Shown: positions 1-7,642, counted from the first letter of the stretch. The stretch is DNA of 12,984 nt from Acinetobacter sp. N54.MGS-139 (GCA_000980495.1 LARN01000039.1:1-12984), one strand, 5' to 3'. The notes: generated by a model from the letters alone, not told the origin. Program-made: numbers and translations.

Positions 1-98
1 CGGTCTAAAGTCTCCAGGAACTTTGTTCTTCTGGCACCGCCCAGCTGCGGTGAGGTTTCTGCAAATAAATCAGCGAATGTGGGGGCTTTAATCTTCAT
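1..98 (-). CDS. Probable IS5-like transposase, N-terminus only (runs off the left edge)
   Basis: An open frame starts with ATG at 98 and is still open at the window edge, giving 32 complete codons that begin MKIKAPTFADLFAETS and continue with a basic stretch (GARRTKFLETLD). The pattern of an FADL-like opening followed by a basic stretch and FLETLD resembles the start of IS5-superfamily DDE transposases, whose catalytic residues would lie outside the window. No strong Shine-Dalgarno precedes the ATG. A small inverted repeat (CACACT/AGTGTG, 102-120) lies just upstream and could be part of the element's end. The family call rests on a short N-terminal resemblance and is tentative. It could also be an unrelated small gene. 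Confidence 0.4.
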   Translation of the reverse strand, partial: MKIKAPTFADLFAETSPQLGGARRTKFLETLD

Positions 99-135
99 AG
101 TCACACTTTTCGGTAGTGTGCTAATTATAGCATAT
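1..135 (-). mobile_element. Possible end of an insertion sequence (left edge)
   Basis: The partial transposase-like frame, a CACACT/AGTGTG inverted repeat at 102-120 and a TGCTA/TAGCA pair at 119-132 lie immediately beyond the premature end of the SF0329-like gene. This arrangement is what an IS inserted into that gene would leave. The exact terminus and target duplication cannot be fixed because the other end is outside the window. The right boundary given is approximate. Confidence 0.3.
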
Positions 136-397
136 CACCCACCTTTTGTGCAGAGGTTCCCTGAAAGACTGCTAGCCGAGATCTGTAGACCAGGTACATT
201 TCTTCATGACTAAGGCCTTCTGTGTAATTTCTTGGCCAGTCCCAAATAATTTCACTATTTAGCATCAGAAAATATCTCGGACAAACAGTATCTACATGTC
301 CGGGAATTCGGTATATCGCACAATGAAACTGCAAACGAATATTCGGGGCGAAGATTTCCTGAAGTCGGTGTTGTAATTTTGACCATCGTCTTGGCAT
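125..397 (-). CDS. SF0329-family protein, apparently truncated at the C-terminus
   Basis: This 90-residue product opens with MPRRWSKLQ and has a central PRYFLMLNSEIIWDWP segment. Both match the N-terminal pattern I associate with SF0329-family hypothetical proteins, which have no established function and are often found in accessory regions. The start is well supported: AAGGAG lies 6 bases upstream of the ATG at 397. Family members are, as I recall, clearly longer than 90 residues. Here recognisable similarity fades after the EIIWDWP segment and the frame stops at 125, right beside the transposase-like frame, so I infer truncation by insertion. Family membership is moderately secure; truncation is an inference. 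Confidence 0.55.
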   Translation of the reverse strand: MPRRWSKLQHRLQEIFAPNIRLQFHCAIYRIPGHVDTVCPRYFLMLNSEIIWDWPRNYTEGLSHEEMYLVYRSRLAVFQGTSAQKVGDML

Positions 398-655
398 TTT
401 CTTCTCCTTATCCTATGCCAATACGATATCGCCTCCTGCGTTAATATATGGCGCAAAAAGAGGAGGAAAGTCGCCAATAGATAAACTCAATCAATATCAT
501 TCAAAAATACATGTTGATTTCTGCGTTTAAATAGAAATAAAGGAGTTTAAATATACCAAAAAAACAAATTTGGTTCTAATATTCTATTTGTTGGACTTTT
601 ATTTTACCCTTTAAAATTTAGATAAATTAAATAAATAAAATTAACTATTTTTTAT
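398..655. other. AT-rich non-coding stretch
   Basis: Between the SF0329-like gene and the terminator of the threonine aldolase gene I see no convincing gene. The part from about 481 to 655 is markedly richer in A and T than the rest of the window, with long A and T runs. The few short open frames lack family resemblance or a ribosome site. It probably marks the junction between the accessory left edge and the metabolic genes. Confidence 0.6.
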
Positions 656-679
656 AAAAAAAGAGGCCGCTATAGCCTC
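656..679 (-). terminator. Rho-independent terminator of the threonine aldolase gene
   Basis: On the minus strand a GAGGC/GCCTC hairpin (663-667 with 675-679, 7-base loop) is followed directly by seven T residues (662 to 656). It lies about 20 bases past the stop codon at 698. Confidence 0.75.
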
Positions 680-697
680 AATTTCTTTGTGAGAAAA

Positions 698-1735
698 TTA
701 CAACGCTTTAATAGTTTCAATAAGCTTATCTACGCTTTCTTTCGGCGTTGCCCAACTAGTGCAAAAACGAACTAAGAATTCCTCTTGCCCGGCATCGCCC
801 TCGCATTCAAATGCATAATCTTTAGAAAGTTTATCTTTTGCTTCACGGGGCAAGAATAAAAATTGCTGGTTAGTAGGTGAGTCCACTAAAAAGCGACAAC
901 CTTTTTCTTTGAATGCGTCTTTAATTCTCATTGCCTGATCAACAGCGTGTTTTCCCATTTCTTCGTAAAGACCATCCGTAAATAAGGCTTCGAATTGAAC
1001 GCCGAGAAGGCGCCCTTTAGCGAGCATGGAGCAATTTTGTTTAATCATGCTTCGGAAGTTTGCGTCCAAGCCGTTTCCTCTCGGGAATACAATCGCTTCT
1101 CCCATCAAAATACCGACCTTTGTTCCGCCGATATAGAAAACATCGGTCAAACGGTCAATATCTTCTAATGTAACGTCGTTGCCAGGGCTTTGTAAGCCGT
1201 AGCCAAGACGAGCGCCGTCAAGATAAAGCGGAATCACAAATTCCCGGCAAACTTCTGACAGTGCTTGAAGTTCCGATTTGGAATAGACAGTGCCTAATTC
1301 AGTGGGCGAAGAAATGTAGACCATGCCGGGTTGGACAACATGCTCATGTGTCGGATCCGCCCAGTAACTTTCTAGATAGTCTCTGAGGGTGTCGGCAGAG
1401 AGTTTTCCGTCTTTTCCATCCAAACCAATGACTTTATGCCCTGTCGCTTCAACGGCACCGGCCTCATGAACATTGATGTGACCGCTCTTGCAGCAGACGC
1501 ATCCTTGATAGGGTCTCAAAAGCGATGCAATAACGGTTACGTTGGCAGGAGTTCCGCCGGTAACAAAATAAACATTGGCCAAAGGGTCTTCACAAGCTTC
1601 TCGTATAAGTTCCTGAGCGTGAGCACAGTGTCCGTCAACACCGTAGCCGGGGGTCTGTTCAAAATTCGTCTTAACCAAAGCTTCTAATACTTTGGGATGG
1701 GCGCCTTCGGCGTAGTCGCATTCAAATCGGATCAT
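698..1735 (-). CDS. Threonine aldolase-family PLP-dependent lyase
   Basis: This is a fold-type I PLP enzyme of the beta-eliminating lyase/threonine aldolase family, expected to cleave threonine or related beta-hydroxy amino acids to glycine and an aldehyde in the cytosol. From the ATG at 1735 it is 345 residues, a usual length. The N-terminus MIRFECDYAEGAHP matches the family start. Visible landmarks are the SGHINVHEAGA segment (84-94, cofactor-stacking His region), LDGAR at 172-176 with Asp173 to hold the pyridine nitrogen, and YIGGTKVG at 201-208 with Lys206 as the expected Schiff-base lysine. The frame extends upstream to a TTG at 1780, but that codon sits in the T-tract of the pepA terminator, so the ATG is preferred. 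Neither start has a good Shine-Dalgarno. Three cysteines cluster at CVCCKSG (79-85). True substrate is unknown. Confidence 0.85.
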   Translation of the reverse strand: MIRFECDYAEGAHPKVLEALVKTNFEQTPGYGVDGHCAHAQELIREACEDPLANVYFVTGGTPANVTVIASLLRPYQGCVCCKSGHINVHEAGAVEATGHKVIGLDGKDGKLSADTLRDYLESYWADPTHEHVVQPGMVYISSPTELGTVYSKSELQALSEVCREFVIPLYLDGARLGYGLQSPGNDVTLEDIDRLTDVFYIGGTKVGILMGEAIVFPRGNGLDANFRSMIKQNCSMLAKGRLLGVQFEALFTDGLYEEMGKHAVDQAMRIKDAFKEKGCRFLVDSPTNQQFLFLPREAKDKLSKDYAFECEGDAGQEEFLVRFCTSWATPKESVDKLIETIKAL

Positions 1736-1778
1736 TTTTTGGAATGAAATGGTTGAGGAATTGTTGAAATAATAGGAC

Positions 1779-1802
1779 AAAAAAGCGGGGCCTGAGCCCC
1801 GC
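1779..1802 (-). terminator. Strong rho-independent terminator of pepA
   Basis: On the minus strand a perfect 7-bp GCGGGGC/GCCCCGC stem (1785-1791 with 1796-1802, tetraloop) runs straight into six T residues. It begins 15 bases after the pepA stop and insulates the aminopeptidase gene from the lyase gene downstream. Confidence 0.9.
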
Positions 1803-1816
1803 GAATCATTGCTTTG

Positions 1817-3280
1817 TTATTCCGCCTGGTCTTTCAGGAAGTTAATCAGAAGGGGAACAGGACGGCCGGTTGATCCTTTTTCTTTTCCGCTCTTATTGGC
1901 AACACCTGCGATATCTAAGTGAGCCCACGGGGTATCACCGACAAATTCTTCCAAGAAGGCTGCGGCCGTGCAGGCACCTGCGCCGCGAGAGTCGCTGATA
2001 TTGGCGAGATCGGCAAAATTGCTCTTCAAAGCCTTGGTAAAGGAAATATCCAGAGGCATTCTCCAAACCGGATCCATTGCGGTATCGCCTGCCATCATGA
2101 GAGACATTGCCAATTCTTCATCGTTAGAGAATAAGCCTGCAATATCGTTGCCCAGAGCAACAACGCATGCGCCGGTCAATGTGGCGGCATCGACAACGCA
2201 CTTCGGCTTGAACTTATCAATGGTGTATGCGAGAACATCGCACAGAACCAAACGACCTTCGGCATCGGTGTTCAGAACTTCAACGGTCTTCCCGGCATAG
2301 CTCTTCAAGATGTCACCGGGTTTAGTGGCAGAACTTCCGGGCATATTTTCCGTAAAGCCGACTGCAGCAACGATGTTCACCGGCAGCTTCATGGCTGCTG
2401 CGGTTGCGATAGAAGCGATCATGGCCGCAGCGCCGCACATGTCGTACTTCATTTCGTCCATTCCCTTAGCAGGTTTCAAAGAAATGCCGCCGGAGTCGAA
2501 TGTCAATCCTTTACCGACCAAAGCGACGGGCGCGTCGTCCTTCTTTCCGCCGTGGTATTCGATGACCACCATGCGAGGTTTCTGGTGAGAGCCCTTAGCA
2601 ACGCCAAGCAGGCATCCCATGCCCAGTTTTTCCATGGCTTTTTCGTCGAAGACAGTTACGTCAAGGCCAAGAGAGCCGGCCAACTTCATGCATTCTTCAG
2701 CCATAAACTTCGGTGTGCAGAGATTCGCCGGCATATCCCCGTACTGCTTAGCCATCTGAACGCCAACCCCGACAGATACACCTTCGGCATAGGCTTTTTC
2801 TATGTCCTTGTTTTCATCCGGGACATAGAGATCAATGTTCTTAGGCTTCTTCCAGTTAATGTCAAAAGTTTTGTAATTCTTAGGACGATCAAGAGCAGTG
2901 CAGGCAATAAAACCGGACTGTTCGGCAATCCATTCAGGAACTTCATCCGGCAGCCACTCAAGGGTGGTCAGGACGACTTCTTTGCCAAGGTAAGCATTAT
3001 CGATGCCGAGTTTCAAAACGCGCTGAAAGTCTCTGGCCTTGCATTTTCCTAAGCCGACAAACACAACGCGTTCGGCTTTGCATCCCGGAAAATCACGGAA
3101 AACTGCAACCTTGCCGACGCAGGGATGAATGTCTCCGGCCTCAATCCAGCGAGAGACAGCTCCTTCGGAAGCCTTATCGAGCGCTTCAGCTGTCGGAGTA
3201 AGACCGCCGGCAGGAATTCCGACAACCAGAGCTCCGCATTCGAGCTTTAAAACATCACCGCTAACCATTGAAAATTTCAT
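1817..3280 (-). CDS. pepA: Leucyl aminopeptidase PepA (family M17)
   Basis: This is a cytosolic two-metal aminopeptidase that removes N-terminal residues from peptides; family members are homohexamers and in some bacteria PepA also binds DNA. At 487 residues it is close to the roughly 500 of E. coli PepA. The catalytic half holds VGKGLTFDSGGISLKP (255-270), with Lys257, Asp262 and Lys269, then Asp280 in MKYD. The family signature NTDAEGRL (337-344) supplies Asp339, Glu341 and Arg343. All expected metal ligands and catalytic residues are present. The N-terminal domain (about 1-160) is more divergent, as usual. An AAGGA ribosome site lies just upstream of the ATG. A strong terminator follows, and a separate hairpin lies upstream, so it may be expressed alone or by read-through from the permease gene. 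Confidence 0.95.
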   Translation of the reverse strand: MKFSMVSGDVLKLECGALVVGIPAGGLTPTAEALDKASEGAVSRWIEAGDIHPCVGKVAVFRDFPGCKAERVVFVGLGKCKARDFQRVLKLGIDNAYLGKEVVLTTLEWLPDEVPEWIAEQSGFIACTALDRPKNYKTFDINWKKPKNIDLYVPDENKDIEKAYAEGVSVGVGVQMAKQYGDMPANLCTPKFMAEECMKLAGSLGLDVTVFDEKAMEKLGMGCLLGVAKGSHQKPRMVVIEYHGGKKDDAPVALVGKGLTFDSGGISLKPAKGMDEMKYDMCGAAAMIASIATAAAMKLPVNIVAAVGFTENMPGSSATKPGDILKSYAGKTVEVLNTDAEGRLVLCDVLAYTIDKFKPKCVVDAATLTGACVVALGNDIAGLFSNDEELAMSLMMAGDTAMDPVWRMPLDISFTKALKSNFADLANISDSRGAGACTAAAFLEEFVGDTPWAHLDIAGVANKSGKEKGSTGRPVPLLINFLKDQAE

Positions 3281-3385
3281 ATTTTTTGTTCCTTATGATT
3301 CGCAAACAATTTTTCAATTATAGGAAGACTAGGGTTCGTTGATGAAATATTGAGAGCATTTCAGGAACTTAACTTAGATGAAATT

Positions 3386-3418
3386 CGCCGGAACTTCCTC
3401 AGCGAGAAAGTGCCGGCG
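3386..3418. other. Stable hairpin between the permease and pepA genes
   Basis: CGCCGG (3386-3391) pairs with CCGGCG (3413-3418). Inside, ACTT/AAGT and CTC/GAG continue the stem, separated by single mismatches, around an AGC loop. It begins 25 bases after the permease stop on the minus strand but has no T-tract on its 3' side in either orientation. It may be a weak terminator or an mRNA-stabilising or processing element rather than a classical terminator. Confidence 0.5.
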
Positions 3419-3442
3419 ATAGAAAAAAGATAACTGTTTAGA

Positions 3443-4345
3443 TTAGGCAGTTTTTGATTGCGAGGTCTTTGCCTTTTCCTTCAAGAATTTATTTTCCCGA
3501 CGAACGAAGTAACTCGACATCAATCCGGAGAAAACAATAATCAGCATTCCGCAAATAACAGGGAAGGTTGCCGGTTCGAGGAAAAGGATTTCTCCCAAAA
3601 TCGTTGAGAAAAGAATGACTGTGTACTGAAGAGAACTCGACAGAACCAGATTGCCCCTGGAGAAAGCTCTGGTCAGACAGAATTGACCGCCGGTCGCACA
3701 GATACAAAGTCCCAAAATGTATAAGGCGCCCTTAACGCTCCAGGGATGGAAGCCGCCGGTGAGGAATGTTCCGATGAGGCCGCAAATCGCACCGACCAGA
3801 ACAAGGTAAAAAATAATTCGTGTTTCCGGCTCATGAAGCATGCCGAGTTTCTTAACAAATGTTGTGGCATTTGCAGTGAAGAAGCCCGCGGCTAAACCCA
3901 CTACAGCGGCATAGTATTCGTGCGGTCCGATGGTTGGTCCGAGCATGATCACGACGCCGATAAAACCGAAAAGCACCATCGCCATCAGTCCCCAGTTCAC
4001 CCGAGCGTGATGGAGCAGGGAGGTCGTCAGAATGTAGGCTCCGACAAACAGCGGCGAGGTGTAATTCAATGTCATCGCCAGCCCGATATTCAGATGAGAG
4101 ACGGAATAAATGCCGCAGATGATTGAAAGGGTGCCGCACATCGAGCGAATCAGATGCTGCCAGGGATGCGTGGTGGAAAGCGTAATGCCGCTGAAACGCA
4201 TAACGCCGTAAAAGAGTACAACGCCGAAAATTGATCTGAAAAAGAGGATTTCCCAGCTTCCGATGCCTTCAAAACCGGAATATTTCACGAACACGGCATA
4301 AAAGGCATAAAACAATGCCGCAACAACCATCCACAGAGACTGCAC
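3443..4345 (-). CDS. DMT-family transporter (two EamA domains)
   Basis: This is an inner-membrane drug/metabolite transporter. The 300 residues form about ten hydrophobic helices in two EamA-like halves (roughly 1-135 and 145-285), followed by a basic, presumably cytoplasmic tail (RRENKFLKEKAKTSQSKTA). The first half carries the characteristic FFRSIFG segment after helix 1. The GTG start at 4345 is chosen because AGGAGG (4353-4358) lies 7 bases upstream. The ATG inside that spacer is too close to the ribosome site. Substrates of this family include amino acids, nucleosides and metabolites and cannot be read from sequence. It lies upstream of pepA on the same strand and is divergent from the FAD oxidoreductase gene. 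Confidence 0.9.
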   Translation of the reverse strand: MQSLWMVVAALFYAFYAVFVKYSGFEGIGSWEILFFRSIFGVVLFYGVMRFSGITLSTTHPWQHLIRSMCGTLSIICGIYSVSHLNIGLAMTLNYTSPLFVGAYILTTSLLHHARVNWGLMAMVLFGFIGVVIMLGPTIGPHEYYAAVVGLAAGFFTANATTFVKKLGMLHEPETRIIFYLVLVGAICGLIGTFLTGGFHPWSVKGALYILGLCICATGGQFCLTRAFSRGNLVLSSSLQYTVILFSTILGEILFLEPATFPVICGMLIIVFSGLMSSYFVRRENKFLKEKAKTSQSKTA

Positions 4346-4509
4346 GGACCATCCTCCTAAAAAAGAATATCTTAGTCGTCAAATCTTTCGCATAGAAAAC
4401 TGTGGATCACGATATTTTCCCCTACGACCTTTCGATCACTATTTTTATCAGTGGAAAGGAGCAATTTTTTGACTAAACTTTCTTGAATATTTACTGATTC
4501 AAAAAAGCC

Positions 4510-5916
4510 ATGCAACAAGAACTCAAATCGCTTTTTGCCGAAATTGTCGGCCTCAATAACGTCATTGATGATCCGGCTCTTTTCGGACCTTACACGGATG
4601 ATTTCACAGACCACTACGTCTCAAAGCCTTTGGCTGTCGTCCGCCCCTCTACCACCGAACAAGTTTCAAAGATCGTCAAACTTTGCGCTCAATACAACGT
4701 TCCCATCGTCACCCAAGGCGGCAATACAAGTCTGACAGGCGCAGCGACAACTTATCGACCGGATGCTGAAATCGTCCTGTCCATGACAAAAATGAAAAAC
4801 GTCATCGACGCGGACCCCCTTTCAGACACGTTAACCGTTCAAGCCGGAATGACATTGGCCGAAGTGCATGAAGCTGCAGAAAGTGTTAATCGTTTCTTCC
4901 CGCTGTCTTTTGCGGCAGAAGGCAACGCAACCATCGGCGGCTGCTGTGCCTGTAATGCCGGCGGAGTGGCCGTACTGCGTTACGGAACAACACGCGACTT
5001 GGTTCTCGGCGTTGAAGTCGTCCTTCCCGACGGCCGCATTTACAACGGTTTAAGACGTCTTCGTAAGGACAACACCGGATACGATTTCAAAGACTTATTC
5101 TTGGGCAGCGAAGGGACGATCGGCATTATTACTGCTGTAGTTCTGAAACTCTTCCCGGCTGCGAAAGAAAAAGAAACCGCTTTCTGCTGTCTGAACAGTA
5201 TTCAGGATGCCGGGAAGCTTCTGAACCGATTCAAGATGAAAGCCGGTTCTTCTCTGACAGCTTTTGAATTGATCAGCGATTTGCCGATCGGGCGGGTCAA
5301 AAAGTACCTGCCTGATATCGAAGTGCCTCCGCTCAGCGACTCTCCCTGGAAAGTGCTGGTTGAACTTTCCCTGGAAAAGAAGCCTCAGGAAAGCATGATG
5401 GAACACATCTTGGAAGGTGCGTTTGAAGACGGAGAAATCACCGATGCCGCCATTGCCAGCTCTCTGCAGGACTCCCATACGTTCTGGCATGTTCGCGAAT
5501 CAATCCCTCTGGCCGACAGAACGGCCGGCGGCAGTATCCATAGCGATGTCAGCCTCCCCATTTCTTTAATCCCTGAGTTCGTCGAAGAAACAAGCGCAAT
5601 GCTTTTATCCGCTTATCCCTGGCTCGGGCTTTCCATCTATGGGCACTTGGGCGACGGAAACCTTCATTTCAATTTCGTCAGTCCTGAAGACCCGGGTGCA
5701 ACCTACCGAAATGAAGAAGGAATTCGAGAAATTCTTTATAGTCAGGTTAATAAGTTTGAGGGCTCGATTTCAGCCGAACACGGCATCGGAATGCTGAAAC
5801 TTGACCATAATTACCAATTCAAGGATCCTTTGGAAATTGAGATAATGCGCAAGATCAAAAACGCTTTTGATCCGAAGGGCATCATGAATCCCGGGAAGCT
5901 CTTGAAAGCGGAATAA
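4510..5916 (+). CDS. FAD-linked 2-hydroxyacid dehydrogenase (GlcD/D-2-hydroxyglutarate or D-lactate dehydrogenase type)
   Basis: This flavoprotein oxidises a 2-hydroxyacid such as D-lactate, glycolate or D-2-hydroxyglutarate to the 2-oxoacid. The 468 residues hold an N-terminal FAD-binding (PCMH-type) domain with QGGNTSLTGA (69-78) for the pyrophosphate and GNATIGGCCACNAGG (138-152), then the C-terminal FAD-oxidase domain. There, GHLGDGNLHFN (378-388) and SAEHGIG (421-427) carry the histidines and glutamate expected to hold the catalytic metal and substrate. It closes with the common DPKGIMNPGKLL. The SISAEHG form is closer to D-2-hydroxyglutarate or D-lactate dehydrogenases than to GlcD proper. 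No clear Shine-Dalgarno precedes the ATG. It is the first gene of an operon, 14 bases ahead of the asparaginase-like gene. Confidence 0.9.
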   Translation: MQQELKSLFAEIVGLNNVIDDPALFGPYTDDFTDHYVSKPLAVVRPSTTEQVSKIVKLCAQYNVPIVTQGGNTSLTGAATTYRPDAEIVLSMTKMKNVIDADPLSDTLTVQAGMTLAEVHEAAESVNRFFPLSFAAEGNATIGGCCACNAGGVAVLRYGTTRDLVLGVEVVLPDGRIYNGLRRLRKDNTGYDFKDLFLGSEGTIGIITAVVLKLFPAAKEKETAFCCLNSIQDAGKLLNRFKMKAGSSLTAFELISDLPIGRVKKYLPDIEVPPLSDSPWKVLVELSLEKKPQESMMEHILEGAFEDGEITDAAIASSLQDSHTFWHVRESIPLADRTAGGSIHSDVSLPISLIPEFVEETSAMLLSAYPWLGLSIYGHLGDGNLHFNFVSPEDPGATYRNEEGIREILYSQVNKFEGSISAEHGIGMLKLDHNYQFKDPLEIEIMRKIKNAFDPKGIMNPGKLLKAE

Positions 5917-5930
5917 CCAACGAGGAAACT

Positions 5931-7115
5931 GTGGGTAAGAAATCAAAGAAAAAGGAAAAGAAGATGGCAGTCAAAGAAACTCGAAAACTCGCCAAAGAGG
6001 AACCTTCCGACATTGCATCCGAAGTTCTCGATGACGGTTACATCGATGTCATGGATGACAAAACCGTTGCTCTTTTTCCTTTGGGCGACATGATTATTCC
6101 CACAGGCATCGACTACAAACCCGGTGATCCCGAAGAAGATGCACTGGCGGTAACCGATGCGCTTCCTGAAATTGAAGATCTTTGCTTCTTAGAAGTTCCG
6201 AAGGTTTTTTCTTTAAAGGGAAGTGTGGTCACACCGGCGATGATGCTCGAGCTTTCCCGAGCCGTCCAAAGAGTTTTGATTCGCCCGGAAGTCTCCGGCG
6301 TTGTCGTTACTCAGCCCGCGGACAACATTGAAGAAACGGCTTATTTCGTCAGCATCTCCTTGTCGGATGTCTTCCAGAATCAGAATTCCAAGCCGATCGT
6401 CTTTACGACCTGCATGAATCCTGAGGACCCGATGTTTGACGGAACCAAGAATCTTTTAGATTCCATCCGAGTTGCCTGCCACGACGTGAAGGGAGACATC
6501 TCGACCGTTGTCGTCTGCATGAACGGCGAGATTCATGCGGCCTCCCGTGCTCAGCTCACCCATACCAACAAGGCTTCCGCCTTGGCTTCTCCGGGCTGGG
6601 GCCCCGTCGGCTATGTCGACCGCGACAATGTTTATTTCCGCTGCGGTGCATTAGAGCTCGATACCGGTTTGAACTTCCCGATGCTCAAAAAGCTTACGGC
6701 CAAAGTTCCTGTTGTTAAAGCCATGTGCGGAGACGACGGTGCGCTTCTTGAAATGGTCCTTGAAAAAGAACCGGACGCGATAATCGTTGAAGGCTTCGGC
6801 CGCGGCAATCTTCCGGCCGGAATGATGCCTGCGATTAAAAAAGCAGTAAAGAAGGGCATCTTCGTTGTGATCTCGACGAGAGCTTCTTCCGGCCGTGTCT
6901 TAGACAGTACGGTTTTCCCGGGCAGCGTCGCGCAGTGTCTCGAATGCGGCTGTTTACTAGCAGGTGAAACAACGACGTCTAAAGCCAGACTTCTTTTGAT
7001 GTATGTTCTTTCTCAGAAAGAAGCGATCCAATTGAAGAAAGAGGATCCTGAAAGATTCTTCGCCTACGTACAGGAATGTTTAGATCCGGTACTCACCAAT
7101 CGTCTCTTCGGTTAA
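5931..7115 (+). CDS. Asparaginase-fold protein with a degenerate active site
   Basis: The fold is that of cytosolic/periplasmic L-asparaginase: VVVTQPADNIEETAYF (124-139) corresponds to the canonical VVVTHGTDTLEETAYF, and the C-terminal domain AIIVEGFG...AVKKGIFVV matches the asparaginase C-domain. However, the ATGGT nucleophile motif is replaced by FPLGD (about 49-53), the second catalytic Thr is Ala130, and the lysine of DVTKTNT is His211 in QLTHTN. Only Asp131 and the flap-type Tyr62 remain. Hydrolysis by the known mechanism is therefore unlikely. There is no signal peptide; instead a lysine-rich tail (residues 2-11, GKKSKKKEKK) precedes an acidic linker. The GTG start has AGGA upstream; an ATG at 5964 (after AAGGA) is a real alternative. 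It is co-transcribed with the FAD enzyme and DUF4186 gene. Confidence 0.85.
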   Translation: MGKKSKKKEKKMAVKETRKLAKEEPSDIASEVLDDGYIDVMDDKTVALFPLGDMIIPTGIDYKPGDPEEDALAVTDALPEIEDLCFLEVPKVFSLKGSVVTPAMMLELSRAVQRVLIRPEVSGVVVTQPADNIEETAYFVSISLSDVFQNQNSKPIVFTTCMNPEDPMFDGTKNLLDSIRVACHDVKGDISTVVVCMNGEIHAASRAQLTHTNKASALASPGWGPVGYVDRDNVYFRCGALELDTGLNFPMLKKLTAKVPVVKAMCGDDGALLEMVLEKEPDAIIVEGFGRGNLPAGMMPAIKKAVKKGIFVVISTRASSGRVLDSTVFPGSVAQCLECGCLLAGETTTSKARLLLMYVLSQKEAIQLKKEDPERFFAYVQECLDPVLTNRLFG

Positions 7116-7540
7116 TGAGTCAAAAATTTGCTTCTATGGATGAATTATTCGAAGCGCTGAGCCATTCAGCGTTTCGAAGCAAATTTCGTTTGTCTTATGC
7201 CGACAGAACTTATGCCGAGACTCGCAATGACGAGCTCTTGAAGAAACACGCAAGACAAATTCTTCACGACAGAATCGGAAGCGCGCATCCAAAAAACGAC
7301 GGCAAGCAAACGCCTTATAAAGGACATCCGATCTTTACTGCTCAGCACGCAACGGGATGCTGCTGCCGCGGATGCCTTTATAAGTGGCACGGGATAGACA
7401 AGGGCAGGGAACTAACGGAAGAAGAACTCAATAACCTGAGCGATGTGATCTTGGAGTGGATTCATCGAGACTTACAAAAACCAGCTCCGAGGAAAAGAGT
7501 ACGCAAAGGCGAAACTCTGGATCTTTTCGACCAAAATTAA
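7115..7540 (+). CDS. DUF4186-family protein
   Basis: This small cytosolic protein of unknown function (141 residues) follows the DUF4186 pattern: an N-terminal LFEALSHSAFRSKFRL segment, a central GHPIFTAQHATGCCCRGCL block rich in Cys and His, then KWHGI and a helical C-terminus. The CCCRGC plus His residues suggest metal binding, but that is an inference. The start is the ATG overlapping the stop of the preceding gene by one base (TAATG), which implies translational coupling. An upstream in-frame ATG at 7076 lies inside the previous gene and would add 13 residues without family similarity. The C-terminus is basic (PAPRKRVRKGE). Confidence 0.85.
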   Translation: MSQKFASMDELFEALSHSAFRSKFRLSYADRTYAETRNDELLKKHARQILHDRIGSAHPKNDGKQTPYKGHPIFTAQHATGCCCRGCLYKWHGIDKGRELTEEELNNLSDVILEWIHRDLQKPAPRKRVRKGETLDLFDQN

Positions 7541-7642
7541 GTTGCTTTTTGTGAAGGTTTTCAAAACATTCCAAAAAGGCTTCTTAAGAAACTTTCGGAC
7601 TCAATCTAACTAAAAGTTATAACTAACCATCCATAAATAGTA

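Noticed and set aside
292..477. 61-codon minus-strand frame overlapping the SF0329-like gene
   Set aside because: Shares sequence in another frame with a gene that has a good ribosome site and family match; no features of its own.
1736..1780. N-terminal extension of the threonine aldolase from a TTG codon
   Set aside because: The TTG sits in the T-tract of the pepA terminator, the added residues are not family-like, and no Shine-Dalgarno is present.
3303..3432. Open plus-strand frame ending LSEKVPAIEKR through the hairpin region
   Set aside because: It has no start codon with a ribosome site and no family resemblance. The open frame is short enough to be chance, though a gene remnant cannot be excluded.
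4372..4614. 80-codon minus-strand frame overlapping the FAD gene start
   Set aside because: It overlaps a well-supported gene on the other strand, has no recognisable family, and its codons look like an antisense shadow.
7076..7114. Longer DUF4186 start inside the preceding gene
   Set aside because: The extra 13 residues have no family similarity; the TAATG overlap start at 7115 is the usual coupled arrangement.
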